Source of the DNA: Epiperipatus broadwayi
Taxonomy: Eukaryota; Onychophora; Udeonychophora; Euonychophora; Peripatidae
Assembly (NCBI GenBank): GCA_028023455.1
Contig: JAQFVV010000017.1
Location: 5,548,098-5,612,097 of the forward strand
Length of the DNA: 64,000 nucleotides
Reading direction: 5' to 3'
How positions within the stretch are numbered: position 1 is the first letter of the stretch; every line of letters starts with the position of its first letter. Below the pieces are notes generated by a model that saw nothing but the letters and a program-made list of their open reading frames with translations, searched no databases and had not been told where the DNA came from. Of this stretch, positions 1 to 10,830 are shown one piece after another. The position numbers were made by a program, and so were the translations under genes.

Positions 1-322
1 AAAAGAAAAATCTCTCTTTTCATTTATTTAGTTAAAATAAAATATATGAGTGTGTAAATAACAAGTTGATTGTAAATATAAAGAAATAGTAAAATATATG
101 TGTTAAAAAAATAAAATATGAAAGCTAAATATTAAAAATAAATGAAAGTTATAAGTAAAAAATTCACTCAAAGATTGCAAATACTCATAAACTATATAAA
201 AACAGGATTAGCAATGGTTACTAATTAAAACCCAACAACAGGATTAATTAAAAGGCATCTTAAGAATTTAATCAAAGCAATGGACAAATTTAAAAACTAA
301 TTAAAAAGGATAACAAGGTCAT

Positions 323-351
323 CATATAAATAGGGCCGAAAATTTCATCAG
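323..351 (+). promoter_or_regulatory. LTR core promoter: TATA box plus TCAG initiator-like motif
   Basis: CATATAAATAGGGCC at 323-337 is followed about 22 bases later by TCAGAGTCTTA starting at 348. The same TATA block is present in reverse orientation in the other copies of this LTR (49301-49314 and about 53458-53470), and a near-identical block lies in an unrelated-looking LTR (32182-32195, minus strand). Start-site use is inferred, not shown. Confidence 0.5.
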
Positions 352-1357
352 AGTCTTATTCACATAATGGTGAGTCACAAATCTAGAGTCATCCATGTAC
401 TTAAAGTTAATAAAGACAATGCAGTGTTAAGCAATTTTCGGAGCATGTGATGAGCTCCAGTCTCGGTCCAACAGAACATCAGCAGTCTGCCCGATAGAAA
501 CAATGCCTGTCTAACAATTTGAAGCCACTAGGAATATCTAACTGCCTGGAATAGAAGTAGTATGGAATAGCAATCATTAAAACCTCAACAGAAGCCTAAA
601 ATCCAACCGGTTGGTAAAACACACATGAAGCAGCAAATAGCAAGAAGCCTCAACGTTTAAAAATCCTATAGGTAATAAATAACATTCTCTTATTCCAATT
701 TTTGATATTAATTAGTGTAGCCATTGCAATCTTTGAAGCCTCCCAGAGTCAGTCTAATAAATGAATTCTATAGCTCGCGTAAAAAGAACTTTATTTGCAT
801 GTTTGAATGCGTGTACTTATCTTAATGCTTTATGTTTATCTTACATTACTATTGTATGTTTTATTATAATATGTGTGTGCCTGAGATATTATAAATCATT
901 GTTTATATTTAATTAAAAGATTTATGAAATTAGTTAAAAGTTATATTAAACATTTTATTTAAAATAAATTATTCTACAAATTAGTATTTGTCGGTCAATT
1001 TCTTAATTATACTACTAAAAAACAATTTAGCAGATTTATTATATCATTCTTTTGATTGAGCTAGTTGGGATTTCTTAGGCGCTGAATTAGTTTGCCGTTA
1101 TTTCAGAGCATGTTAACTACTTGTAGTTAACTGGCACCTGAAATTTACTTCAAAACAAAAAAGTGTTTTGAATGACAGGTGTTGAATCCAGCAGTCAAGA
1201 AGATCTATGGCCTGCAAATGTGGTTGCAGTTATATATCTTATATAGCTTTGGCCTGGTCGTAGGTGCCTTCTGGGTATTATGCTTCTCTGCCTGAGGGAC
1301 CGGTGGTGCAAGATTTAAATTGCAGTCAGAGTAGATCAAATTTATAATAATTTAATA

Positions 1358-1580
1358 AATATATATATGTGCTTTGCATGCAGATAATGAAGCTGTTAAA
1401 CATAAGTAATATTATCCAAACGTTATCGCCAAGTGCTTTCAGGACAGTTCTTAATTAAACTCCACTAGCCATGATTATGGGACTATAAACTGTCCTGAAA
1501 GTGCCGGGCGGTAACTTTTGGATAATGTTACTTATGTTTAACAGCTTCATTATCTGTGCACAAAGCACATATATATATTT
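1358..1580. mobile_element. Foldback MITE with ~92-bp arms, nested in LTR copy A
   Basis: The left arm (1358-1449) and right arm (1488-1580) are near-perfect inverted complements, starting from AAATATATATATGTGCTTT and ending at the inner ACAGTT/AACTGT, with a spacer of about 38 bases. No coding sequence is present. A 15-base direct repeat AATAATTTAATAAAT at 1346-1360 and 1622-1636 brackets the foldback plus 40 extra bases on the right and may be the target duplication. It lies inside LTR copy A, where the other two LTR copies lack any such insert, so it is younger than that LTR. Confidence 0.8.
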
Positions 1581-1782
1581 ATTGATTTCAAATGCTAATG
1601 AAGTAAAGCCTTAACTATTTCAATAATTTAATAAATAATTGTATCATATGTTATATGTACAAGAAGTCGATAATATATTTATCTTAAAATTTGCTTTTCA
1701 CAATTTCTATTTCCATTAAAGAGTTAAAATTTCTGCTATATGTTTGTTTTTTATTCGATCTACTACCCACCCGGTTCAATAT

Positions 1783-3469
1783 ATATATGAAGGTTGTTAT
1801 TTTTTTTCAGCCTTGTGTTGTGAGTGCCATTTCCAGTTTATCTGTGCACTAGTCTTAAAATGACCAATGCTTATAGGAAAATGTGTGGAAATAATGAAGT
1901 AGGTTGAAAAATACCATAGCTGATAGAATAATTCAATACAAGATTTTATTATCTATAGGTGCCTTCTAAATCATTTATGCTAGAATCAAAAATATTATGT
2001 ATGAATCAATAAATATTCATCCAGACGGGTGCCATCAGATTGAAAATAAACATGCAATAGAACAGGCTAACTAATTAATCATCTCTACCAATCCTATCAA
2101 TATAATGCATAAATGCTATTTAGATAATTATCTATAATAAATATAATTAAATGCATAACCAAAATTAGATGCATCTATCCATCTTGGGTAAATGCTACCA
2201 TATGATACACTATCTATAACTTTAATTTCAACTGTCTAGATTCTGATTCAGCTAATTTAAATATTTGGTTTTAAATAATATTTAAGCCATTTTAAACATC
2301 AAAAACAAATAATTCTATTATAACATTAAATTAATAAATAACTGTAAAATATAATGCAATTACTTTTCCTTCAACTATATTTCTGAACCCTTTAACTTAT
2401 AACTTAAATTATTATCCAATTATAATAAAAGAAATCTTGAATTATTCATAAATTAATTCTATTATCAATTAAATCTACAAGATTTAGAATTAACTATCAA
2501 AATAAATTTCAAAAATAATTCTGTGTTTAGAATTTGACATTTTCTAATTCCTTTGAATAGAAAGTTTTTTTCTTAAATACTAAATTATAAATTAATATTG
2601 ATGTTTTAATTATTACATCAAACAACAATCACACATACTGAAAGAAATAATAGAAATAAAGATGGCATTTTATATTGTCTCACATAATGTTGAACTATTC
2701 AATTCTCAGATGCCAAACTATAGTAATGACTATTAGGATAAACATTTACTTTTGTCCATAACTTAATCTTTATTTTAATGAATAATTGTTTAAAATATAT
2801 TTATTGGCTTTAACACCCAAAATTTGGTATTTGTAAAGTATTCACTGTGCAGCCTGCGGAGGTGCTGTTTCTAGTTAAAAACAGAGCGATATAACATTAC
2901 CGGGCCGCTAGATTTTTTTTTCTCTAATATATCGTATTTTGACATACAGCTGTAATTTTATTCTTTTTAATATATTGTTGTTGTTTTTTTTTTTGGGACA
3001 TAATTTTTTTTTTTTTGTTTTCATTTGATAAATTTAAAACTATAATGGACACTGACTTTTTTTTGGATCTCAAAAGTACACAATTAAAAAAATCAATTTA
3101 TTTTATGAAATAATATTTATTTAATGATTTAATAAATTTTATATATTGAAATTTTGTTGGAATAAATCTAAGCCAATTATTTAACAACTAAATCGACTCT
3201 ACTATATAAAGATTAATGATGCACTCATAAAATAACACTATTCTTATTAACAATTTGCTTATTCCTCTCTCTCTCTCTCTTGTGTTAGATTTTTTTTTTT
3301 TTTCATAACTTGTTTTACTATATTTTAATAAAAATTAACATTCTTTTCTTTAAACAAATATATACTACAAATATCTGGTCTGAATCTAATATATTGATTG
3401 GAACTGATCATCATAATACATAAAAAGGTTTGTTTACAAATATTAATCCTAGATTCAATTTTCATTGTG
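1783..3469. other. AT-rich stretch without recognised features
   Basis: No coding signal and no repeat shared with the rest of the window was recognised. A slightly GC-richer piece at about 2850-2915 may be an element relic. There are poly-T tracts near 2980-3020 and 3290-3303 and a short CT run at 3265-3281. Confidence 0.5.
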
Positions 3470-3600
3470 TGGTTTAATGCAGTGGTAGAGTATCCAACTT
3501 TGGAACTAAGGTTCTCTGATTGATTCTAGTTCTGGCACTTCCAGGGTTCAGACTTACTATCAACTCCTGAACAATAAAATCATATGATTAATTTTTTTTA
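3470..3600 (+). mobile_element. tRNA-derived SINE, same family as 42244-42375
   Basis: It begins GGTTTAATGCAGTGGTAGAG, a tRNA D-arm/A-box-like block, followed by an anticodon-arm-like piece, a degenerate B-box region (GATTGATTCTAG), and a 3' part ending AATAAAATCATATG and a T-rich tail. The 3' part matches the copy at 42244 (CAATAAAACCATATG). This supports a Pol III-type SINE built from a tRNA head. No convincing target duplication was seen. Confidence 0.65.
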
Positions 3601-4099
3601 TTTAGATCCAGATCCCACAAAGAATTACAAATTTATGAGGAGTACACACAAATAATTATGTATATAAAAATTATGCAAAAGTACATATATTTACTAGTAT
3701 GGAGAAGATTTATTTACCGCTGAATTAGGAAAAAACAAAACCCGGTAAAATTAGGAAAAAATAAAAACGTTAGTGTGCTAATGTATATTACATAAATCTT
3801 TATTTTTTTTTAAAAAAATTAGAATTTGATAAATAAGCATTAATTTTTGATAAATAATTTTTATTAAACTGAAACTTACGTATTAGACCTACTGTGATGA
3901 AAGTCAATGACACAAACAAATGTCTAAATAAAGACTGAATTAAACACATTAAAAAATGTTGTAAAAAGAAAATAATTACTCTTTTATGTGGCTATTAGAT
4001 ATTCTGATCAGAGAAAGTTGTTACTCAAAAAGTTGGTTTTGCTGCTAATTTAACATTTTAAAAAAGGGGGACATTTTCTTTTGAATTTTGCACAACATA

Positions 4100-4612
4100 A
4101 TAAACTTCAGCCCATGCCAATGATTGCAATAAACAATCATTTGGCTTTTGTTTTTTATTGGATAAAATTTATATTGCTAAAAACTGTTTTTTTTTTTCTA
4201 CTAAATAAAATTATAGCTTGCTATTTTGTACTAAAGAAATTGATTGATGAGTTTTGTCAGAAGATCCCATGTAAGCTTCTGCACCAGTGACTGTATCAAA
4301 CAATCATTTGCTTTTGGTTTTTACTGGAATAAATTTATATTGCTAAAAGTTTAGTTGTTTTTTCTTCACTAAATAAAGTTATAGTTTGCCACTTTATGCT
4401 AAAGAAATTAAGCGATGAAGTTTGTCAAAAAATCCCATGCAAGCTTCCACCCCTGTGATTGTAACAAATAATCATTTGCTTTTTATTGGAATAAATTTAT
4501 ATTGCTAAAAGTTTAGTTGTTTTTTTCCTTCACTAAATGAAGTTATAGTTTGCCATTTTGTGCTAAAGAAATCGATTGATGAAGTTTGTTAGAAGATCCT
4601 GTGCAAGCATTA
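4100..4612 (+). repeat. Tandem repeat, three units of ~167 bp
   Basis: The anchor AATCATTTG recurs at about 4135, 4302 and 4470, giving periods of 167 and 168. Each unit continues with an AAATTTATATTGCTAAAA block, an ACTAAATAAAGTTATAG-like block and a GATCCCATGYAAGCTTC-like block. The units differ by scattered substitutions and small indels. The open frame at 4081-4290 lies within the repeat and does not continue through the next units, so it is not taken as a gene. This may be a short satellite array. Confidence 0.85.
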
Positions 4613-5313
4613 TTTTACAAGATTAGTAAGTTATCACTAGACTAATACTATGTGATAACTCATAGCAGGTTTAATACGTAAGTACTATTCATATAATTTA
4701 TTTTCAAGCCTTTAATGTGCTATTTTGAAAATATTTGTAAAAAAAAAGGAAAAACAGATTAAAAATAATTAAGTAGCTATTAAGAATGGGTGATAATGAA
4801 ACTTTTTTACCATTCCAGAATCACCTTTACTATTTTTCCCTATGAAAAATAAGTTTTTGTATCTGCTTGGCCAGATGGTTTACTCACTGCCTGAAGCATG
4901 AGGTATAAAGTAACAGATTTTTGCACAAAATATCTTTCCACTTAAAAAAAAAAAAATTAAATTATTTTAATTTACAAAGTCTAAATATTTTATGCAGCAG
5001 ATCTAATTCTATTAATATTGTATTTTAAATACATTTTTTAAAAAACTATTTTCAAACATTATTTTAAATTTTAAAGGTAAAGCAAGCTTGTGTGTGTGTG
5101 TGTGTGTATGACTTAAATATAAAAATATATTGCTATTTTCAGAGATAAAAATGTACCAGTAGAATAAATCTAAAAGTTTATTATTTAAATGTACTAAGTC
5201 AGGTTGAGGTTTGATTCATTTTGAGCCCAGAATTAAACAATTTTGGTGATATTTATTTCTCCATATTTCAGTTTTTTTTTTTTAATATACAAAATTATTC
5301 CTAATCTTTATAT
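4613..5313. other. AT-rich stretch; short TG microsatellite
   Basis: Nothing coding is recognised. There is a (TG)n run at 5089-5107 and A- and T-tracts. Confidence 0.5.
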
Positions 5314-5387
5314 TGTAACGGTCAGAATCGTCTATCTCGCTAACACACTGCATAATTCAAACCCCAGACACTAAACTGAACATTCTA
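5314..5387 (+). mobile_element. Possible LTR 5' end truncated by the assembly gap
   Basis: TGTAACGGTCAGAATCG at 5314 resembles TGTAACAGTCAAG at 6086, and both are preceded by an ATAT-type context. It is read as the first ~74 bases of an LTR of the same type, the remainder being hidden in the gap. The alignment is short. Confidence 0.35.
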
Positions 5388-5887
5388 NNNNNNNNNNNNN
5401 NNNNNNNNNNNNNNNNNNNNNNNNNNNNNNNNNNNNNNNNNNNNNNNNNNNNNNNNNNNNNNNNNNNNNNNNNNNNNNNNNNNNNNNNNNNNNNNNNNNN
5501 NNNNNNNNNNNNNNNNNNNNNNNNNNNNNNNNNNNNNNNNNNNNNNNNNNNNNNNNNNNNNNNNNNNNNNNNNNNNNNNNNNNNNNNNNNNNNNNNNNNN
5601 NNNNNNNNNNNNNNNNNNNNNNNNNNNNNNNNNNNNNNNNNNNNNNNNNNNNNNNNNNNNNNNNNNNNNNNNNNNNNNNNNNNNNNNNNNNNNNNNNNNN
5701 NNNNNNNNNNNNNNNNNNNNNNNNNNNNNNNNNNNNNNNNNNNNNNNNNNNNNNNNNNNNNNNNNNNNNNNNNNNNNNNNNNNNNNNNNNNNNNNNNNNN
5801 NNNNNNNNNNNNNNNNNNNNNNNNNNNNNNNNNNNNNNNNNNNNNNNNNNNNNNNNNNNNNNNNNNNNNNNNNNNNNNNNNNNNNNN
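5388..5887. other. Assembly gap of 500 N
   Basis: There are exactly 500 N, a common placeholder for a gap of unknown length. Open frames drawn through it are artefacts. It lies between two LTR-like starts, so a collapsed retroelement is a plausible cause. Confidence 0.99.
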
Positions 5888-6085
5888 TGTTTCTCATAAG
5901 TCACATTAAATCAAGTACATCACAATAAGTTAAATTAAATATTGTAAAATTAATTAAAAATAACATTCTGTAAGAAAGAAACTATGTAAGTTATTTTTAA
6001 ATCAATTAGCCACCAAGATATAAGTTTGGGGCAATGATTCAAAGGGGGGTAAACAAATTGACCATGTAATGGAGATGCTATATAT

Positions 6086-6561
6086 TGTAACAGTCAAGTT
6101 TGTACATTCGCGTAACAGAATTCAGAATCCAAGCAAAAGAGACCGAAGCTGACCAGACTAGGACTGTAACATCCCGAGTCCAACCGCACTCCAACTCGTA
6201 AGCCAGGATTCCAAGACTCAAGACCCTACGAATGACCACCTTGAACTTACACGTAGTATACCTCTTTCCACACGGCCGACATAGGTCACGGAGAAGCAAT
6301 GAGACTCATAACAAAAAAAATGGAATTTATTAACTGTATATATTTAAAACTAATTAATGCATCGGAAATCACATATATAATATAGAGAATTTTGAATTGG
6401 ATTGAAACAAATAAGATCGAGACCAGAGTAATTTATTAAATTGTATGTTTATTTTTGCAGATTAAATTTGACGATTTTATCTATATTATTCTTGCATTTT
6501 ACAATTAAAATGCGCGTAGCATCTAACATTTTGGAGAGCGCTTTAACCTTCTCTCCTTACA
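6086..6561 (+). mobile_element. Probable LTR of ~476 bp
   Basis: It starts TGTAACAGTC and ends CTCTCCTTACA, giving matching TGTAA/TTACA termini as expected for LTR ends. The first 220 bases are distinctly GC-richer than the flanks. Flanks are not obviously duplicated, so it may be one end of a larger element rather than a solo LTR. Its start resembles the sequence at 5314. The call rests on terminal structure and context only. Confidence 0.45.
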
Positions 6562-7564
6562 ATTAAAATTATTTTACATTTGTTATTTTATTTGATGAAG
6601 TTAAATATTGTTTTCATCATTTGCTTTATTATCTTATTGATCAGTCACTGCATTGTAGCTATGGGGCAGATTATGCTAATCCCTCTTATTCCATGGTTTT
6701 CAGCTAAGCAACCAGACGAAGCCTTGTTTTCTCATATATGTGAAACATTTAAAGTCAAATTTATCTATAATATTATTATTTCAAACTATTGTACATGAGA
6801 CCGAAACTAGCTCTTGAATATGTCAGACAATGGCTGAAACTTAATTTAACAGAGGAAGAGTTGGCAACCAAAAGAACCAATGCGCTATAGCGCTGGTAAA
6901 CAGTTATAATAAATGTTGCTCTGCGGATGGATTAATATTTAGGGTTTTGTGATCAACACTGGAGCCCTATGACCGATCGCCATGCTGCTAAAGAGGGTTG
7001 GGGTAGCTAACACTATTGCCTGGAATTTTACGTCAGGTCTTAATCGTGTGCGACCCAAGGAGTGTAAGAGGGATGGCCGTTCCGAGTCCCATCTTAAAGA
7101 TAAATGCAACATAACGAGAAAGTTTAAATGTATAATAAAATTATCACATCCGCCAAGCAAAAGAGTTGAAATAATTTAATATTTAGCCACGAGAACGATA
7201 GCTAATCAGTGGAATCATTAGCGCCAACTCTAATATAGCATTTTAATAATCATATGCTATACGTGGGCGTACTTTTAAATATTCTTTGCTTTCTAGTTTC
7301 AATCTCAAATAACACATTTGATTACGCGATTAATTAATAAAAACAAAAAAAGGGAAAAAATATATTTGGAGGGCTTTTAAAAAATGAAATAGATAACAAA
7401 TATACTTATTCAAGGCTTGGATATTGCTTAGTGAAAATTAAATTGAAATTTACTTTGGGTTAAAACAAGATTCCCATTTTAAAATTGCCAACAAATAATT
7501 AAATAATCAAGGTCAAAATAATAATCAGCACATAGCCAATTCTTAACAGTTATTTAAGAGGGTT
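6562..7564. other. Unassigned stretch, GC-richer island at 6795-7160
   Basis: 6795-7160 is noticeably less AT-rich than its surroundings and has a short hairpin around GCGCTATAGCGC (6882-6893). Short open frames on both strands overlap there, but none resembles a known family. It could be retroelement interior adjoining the LTR at 6086-6561. 7161-7564 is plain AT-rich sequence. Confidence 0.35.
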
Positions 7565-7668
7565 TCGAAACAGCGTGCATTAAGCTACGATAAATAATTA
7601 TTAAATGAAGAGGGGTCATTCTCTCTTCTCTTTATTATTAATAATGAATGCCCGCTGTTTCGAGGCAT
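7565..7668. repeat. Short palindromic element
   Basis: TTTCGAAACAGCGTGCATTA on the left is inverted as AATGCCCGCTGTTTCGA on the right, and the interior is itself partly self-complementary. It is about 100 bp and non-coding. It is probably a small foldback element or LTR relic. Confidence 0.5.
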
Positions 7669-7919
7669 TAGCATATAATTTATATTTTAAAATAAAAAAA
7701 GAAATAAAGAAACCATAGTCACAACTGCAGTGAGAAAATTGAAAATAAAATTATTAAAATCATTTAGTTAGGAAACATTAGAAAGTAGGTCAGAATTATA
7801 TAATTAAATTTAAGAATAAAATTTTACATTTAGCAATTTACTTGAATTCAAGATTTTAGAATTAAAATACATTTTATAAGTCTAGACTTAAAGGAAAATT
7901 AATATATTGAACTGCAGTT

Positions 7920-8320
7920 AGAAATGGTGAGGTTACCGGTCATCTTGTAGTACTTGAGCTGGAGTTATGGGAGTCTTTGTGGCGGCTTGCGGCATCATCT
8001 TCTTCCCACGGTTAGAGCGGAGCTGTTATGGCGGCATACTGGTGATGGTGGTTTTTTGGATGGAAGTAAAGGCCCGTCGCCTTCACTCTGGAGCTTAGCC
8101 AAGGCTGCCTGTTTTAGCCCGACATTTTCTCTCGCACAGATATAAAAATTATTGTCTTAACTGGATGTCAAAATGTTCACGGTTGCTTTTGGTTCAGGAT
8201 ACACGCTGGATTCCAAAGCTTAACGATGATCAAAGAGGGCAAAACTTCACAGATGTAGCATTCAAGCTGTCAAGGTTTCAAAAAGTAAAGATCTAAGATC
8301 TCCTCCACTTTACATGGCCT
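7920..8320. other. GC-richer unassigned island
   Basis: 7920-8145 is much GC-richer than the background. A 63-codon open frame on the plus strand shows no family resemblance. It is most likely a fragment of a transposable element or LTR; no function is assigned. Confidence 0.3.
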
Positions 8321-9213
8321 TTTAAAATGATCGCCTTATCAGCCCACACACCTTGGAATTTCATCTCCATCAAGATTACAAAATTTTTAATTTGCTTATT
8401 CAATTAGTGGTTGATTTCAAACATGCTGACATTCCTTTTAGGTGTTATAACTTTTCTCTGATTATCAAATTTTTAATTAAATCGAATTTTAATCAGTTTA
8501 ATCCGATATTAGATTTTATTTTAATTAGTCAGGAATTTTGTTCTGATTTTATAATTTATGTGTAAAATCCCTGCTGTAAACATATTTTTAATTAGCGAGG
8601 TCTCCAAAATAATTTAGAATCAATTAGCTAGATTATTTTAAAATTGGCTTTTCTTTTTAGAAACCTAAGGCAGGTGTGGCATATACTGATACAATTGTTT
8701 ACAGCAAAAACTTTACTAAACTTTTAATTCTCCGAAAATACTTTTATTTTTAGAAAAAAAAATCTTTTTTCTTTTTAAAAAGAAACTTGTCAGCACATTT
8801 GCAATCAATCACCCTTTCAATGTGTTTTTACATTAAATTGGTTTATAATAAAAATGAAACTTAAAATTTAATAAATATTTTAATCACGCCACTATGCTAT
8901 ATATGTATATTCAATATAGGTGGATTATATTCCCACATACGAATTTAAGTAATAAATTAATAAATTGACGCTACATTATTACTGTTTAAAAATATTACGC
9001 GATAAAATTATACGCTATAACTCTGGCAATACTATTCAATTATAGCGTTCTTTCGTATGTGCGTATATAATGCTGTTGATATAGCCGTGATTGCAATTTT
9101 TAGCTTACAAATCTTAATTTAGACTTATTAAACAGGTTTGAACTTAGCACAGATGAGTGGGTTATTAGGATGGTTGGTGAAACGGTGAGGGACTTGAAGA
9201 CAACCGTTTCAAT
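8321..9213. other. AT-rich stretch with a weak palindrome
   Basis: Only a 10-base inverted pair CACATACGAA / TTCGTATGTG at about 8933 and 9053 was noticed, bracketing some 130 bases. No coding signal is seen. Confidence 0.35.
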
Positions 9214-9221
9214 ATACTGTT

Positions 9222-10050
9222 TAAGGTTTGTCGGTTTCTAAAAACCAGTTTTAAAAACTGATTTTTTAAAAAAAATTTGGGAATTCGAAAACCGGTTTTA
9301 AAAACTGGTTTTTTAAAGAAAATTTGGGAATTCGAAAACAGGTTTTTCTGTAAAAAAAGATCGGTTTTAAATGTATACATAACACTTATATATTAATTTG
9401 CTAAAAAGATTAAAATGTAAGCAAAAGTACTCGTCAAGTTATATATACTAAAGAAAGATAAATAAATATCTGCAAGAACCTGAAGAAATGACCTCCTCTA
9501 CTCCTTAAACATTAAAGAAAGAGTTTTTGGTCCTGGAGACTACAAATAAAAGAACAAAAAATTTAGACTTATTATTTAATGCTTTAAAGTCAAATAAGAT
9601 CAGTTCAGTAGCAAGTGAGCGAGTATTTTCTATTTCTGGCAATTTTGTGTCGAAAGTAAGGACACGACTAAGTAGTAAATCTATTAATGTTCTTTTCTTT
9701 TTGAAGTCATATTTTATTAAACAGAATAAGAAATAAATTAATAATTTACATATTAAACAGTTGAATGTTAAACATTTTTTGACTTCTGTAATTTTTAAGA
9801 GTATTAATGTATAATTACTTAAATGTGTTAATGTTTTATTTTAATAATTTTATACATGTACATATATGTACTTTATCTATGCTTTTTTGTATTTTTAAAT
9901 TATAATAAACAAAAAAATTTAAATTTCTATTTTAAGTTGTAAATATTTCTTTTTTATCAGAAAAAATTCGAAACCGGTTTAAACCATTTTATGGAAAAGT
10001 TAAAATTCGAAAACCAGTTTTCTAAAAAGTTGGTTTTGGTATAAACCCTA
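9222..10050 (+). mobile_element. Complete short hAT element with 8-bp target duplication
   Basis: The 829-bp element starts TAAGGTTTG and ends ATAAACCCTA, imperfect inverted termini. It is flanked by a perfect 8-base direct repeat ATACTGTT at 9214-9221 and 10051-10058, the duplication length typical of hAT insertions. Subterminal regions hold repeated, mutually inverted AAAACCGGTTTT-like blocks at about 9240-9365 on the left and about 9965-10035 on the right, probable transposase-binding sites. Only the C-terminal end of a transposase remains inside (9527-9736), so it is an internally deleted, non-autonomous copy. The intact duplication suggests a fairly recent insertion. Confidence 0.88.
9527..9736 (+). 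pseudogene. hAT transposase C-terminal remnant (dimerisation region)
   Basis: The frame reads through SSVASERVFSISGNFV followed by the RTRLSSKSINVLFFLKS segment. This is the typical hAT C-terminal signature (serine-alanine-glutamate-arginine-x-phenylalanine-serine, then leucine-rich packing) used in transposase oligomerisation. Only about 70 residues are present against 500-700 for a full hAT transposase; the BED finger and catalytic core are absent. It cannot be active. It lies centrally in the hAT element bounded at 9222 and 10050, on the plus strand. Confidence 0.85.
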
Positions 10051-10058
10051 ATACTGTT

Positions 10059-10339
10059 TACCCAATGCTGGGCGATCATTATTCTTATTATTCAACTCTG
10101 CTTATTCTTGTTCATTTTCCCAGAGAGAAACTTCAAGAGATTATTTTGCTTCTTATTTTAATTCATCTTTCCAGAGAGACTTCAAGAGATTATGATTCTT
10201 ATTATGCTTTTTAACTAGAGAGATTAAAAAAGCAAGCTAATCCGTTCGACTAGGATTATATTTTAGTCCCTGCCAATATTAAATGATCCCCAACTAAAGC
10301 TGAGGTTACTTATGCAGAATACCATAGCTATGGGGTATG
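10059..10339. other. Short stretch with a local duplication
   Basis: The phrase AGACTTCAAGAGATTAT (or AAACTTCAAGAGATTAT) occurs twice, at about 10128 and 10178, each after CCAGAGAG. Nothing else is recognised. Confidence 0.4.
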
Positions 10340-10830
10340 GACCTAAAATTAAATGGTGAGAGCCACAGTCAGTTTCGAAGAAGAGTTAAAGTTGCTGAAA
10401 TCTTGCGGTGTTGAAGAGTTCCTGTCACCATCAGTTACATGCTGTGCTCGCTTCACATTCAGACCACAATTTGGAAGACATGAACTGTCAAAAAAGAGCC
10501 TAGAACCGAGTCTTCACAGAATCATTTCCAAGAAATAGCATTGTTCATCTGATTGCCACAGTATTAATAATTGCCAAATGACCACCATTCCTACACCAAC
10601 CAACAAGATGATTATGGGGTAGAAGCCAGCTTCAGTACACCCATCCAGCTCCTTCCAAAGCCATTAAAATGTAGCCATCCAGATCCAGCAGATATTGATG
10701 ATGAAGATTACCAAACCACCATAGTGAAATAAAGTAAGTCCTTGCCGCCATGATGAACAGAGGTATATAGCACGTTCAGAGACCCAAGTCTGGCTGAAGT
10801 CCCAAGACACCGGAGAGTAAAACTTGTTTC
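10340..10830. other. GC-richer unassigned island
   Basis: The composition is well above background and the sequence reads like exon or LTR material. A 61-codon plus-strand frame at 10353-10538 has no recognised relatives. AAATAAAGTAAGTCC at about 10728 contains a donor-like GTAAGT, but no matching acceptor or extended frame was found. It is probably a retroelement fragment; a host exon or non-coding transcript cannot be excluded. Confidence 0.3.

Larger units (their letters stand above)
1..1782 (+). mobile_element. Long LTR (copy A), cut by window edge and by a nested foldback
   Basis: This stretch is the reverse complement of the LTRs at 48050-50006 and 52203-54163, matched by eye along its length; base 1 corresponds to about 49685 in the first of these. 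Recognisable blocks include the region at 1065-1320 (match to 48210-48500) and the terminal CCCACCCGGTTCAAT at 1766-1780. The last ten or so LTR bases seen in the other copies (ending TGTCACA) are missing and replaced by a TA repeat. A TATA box lies at 325-334 inside the block ATAAATAGGGCC. The partner LTR and interior would lie outside the window, or this is a solo LTR. It is oriented opposite to the 48-54 kb element and carries more differences than the pair there, so it is probably older. Confidence 0.8.

Noticed and set aside
5371-5904. Two long minus-strand open frames of 170-177 codons
   Set aside because: They consist almost entirely of the 500 N gap and have no real sequence.
8933-9062. 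MITE defined by CACATACGAA / TTCGTATGTG
   Set aside because: The inverted repeat is only 10 bases, without a target duplication; too weak in this composition.
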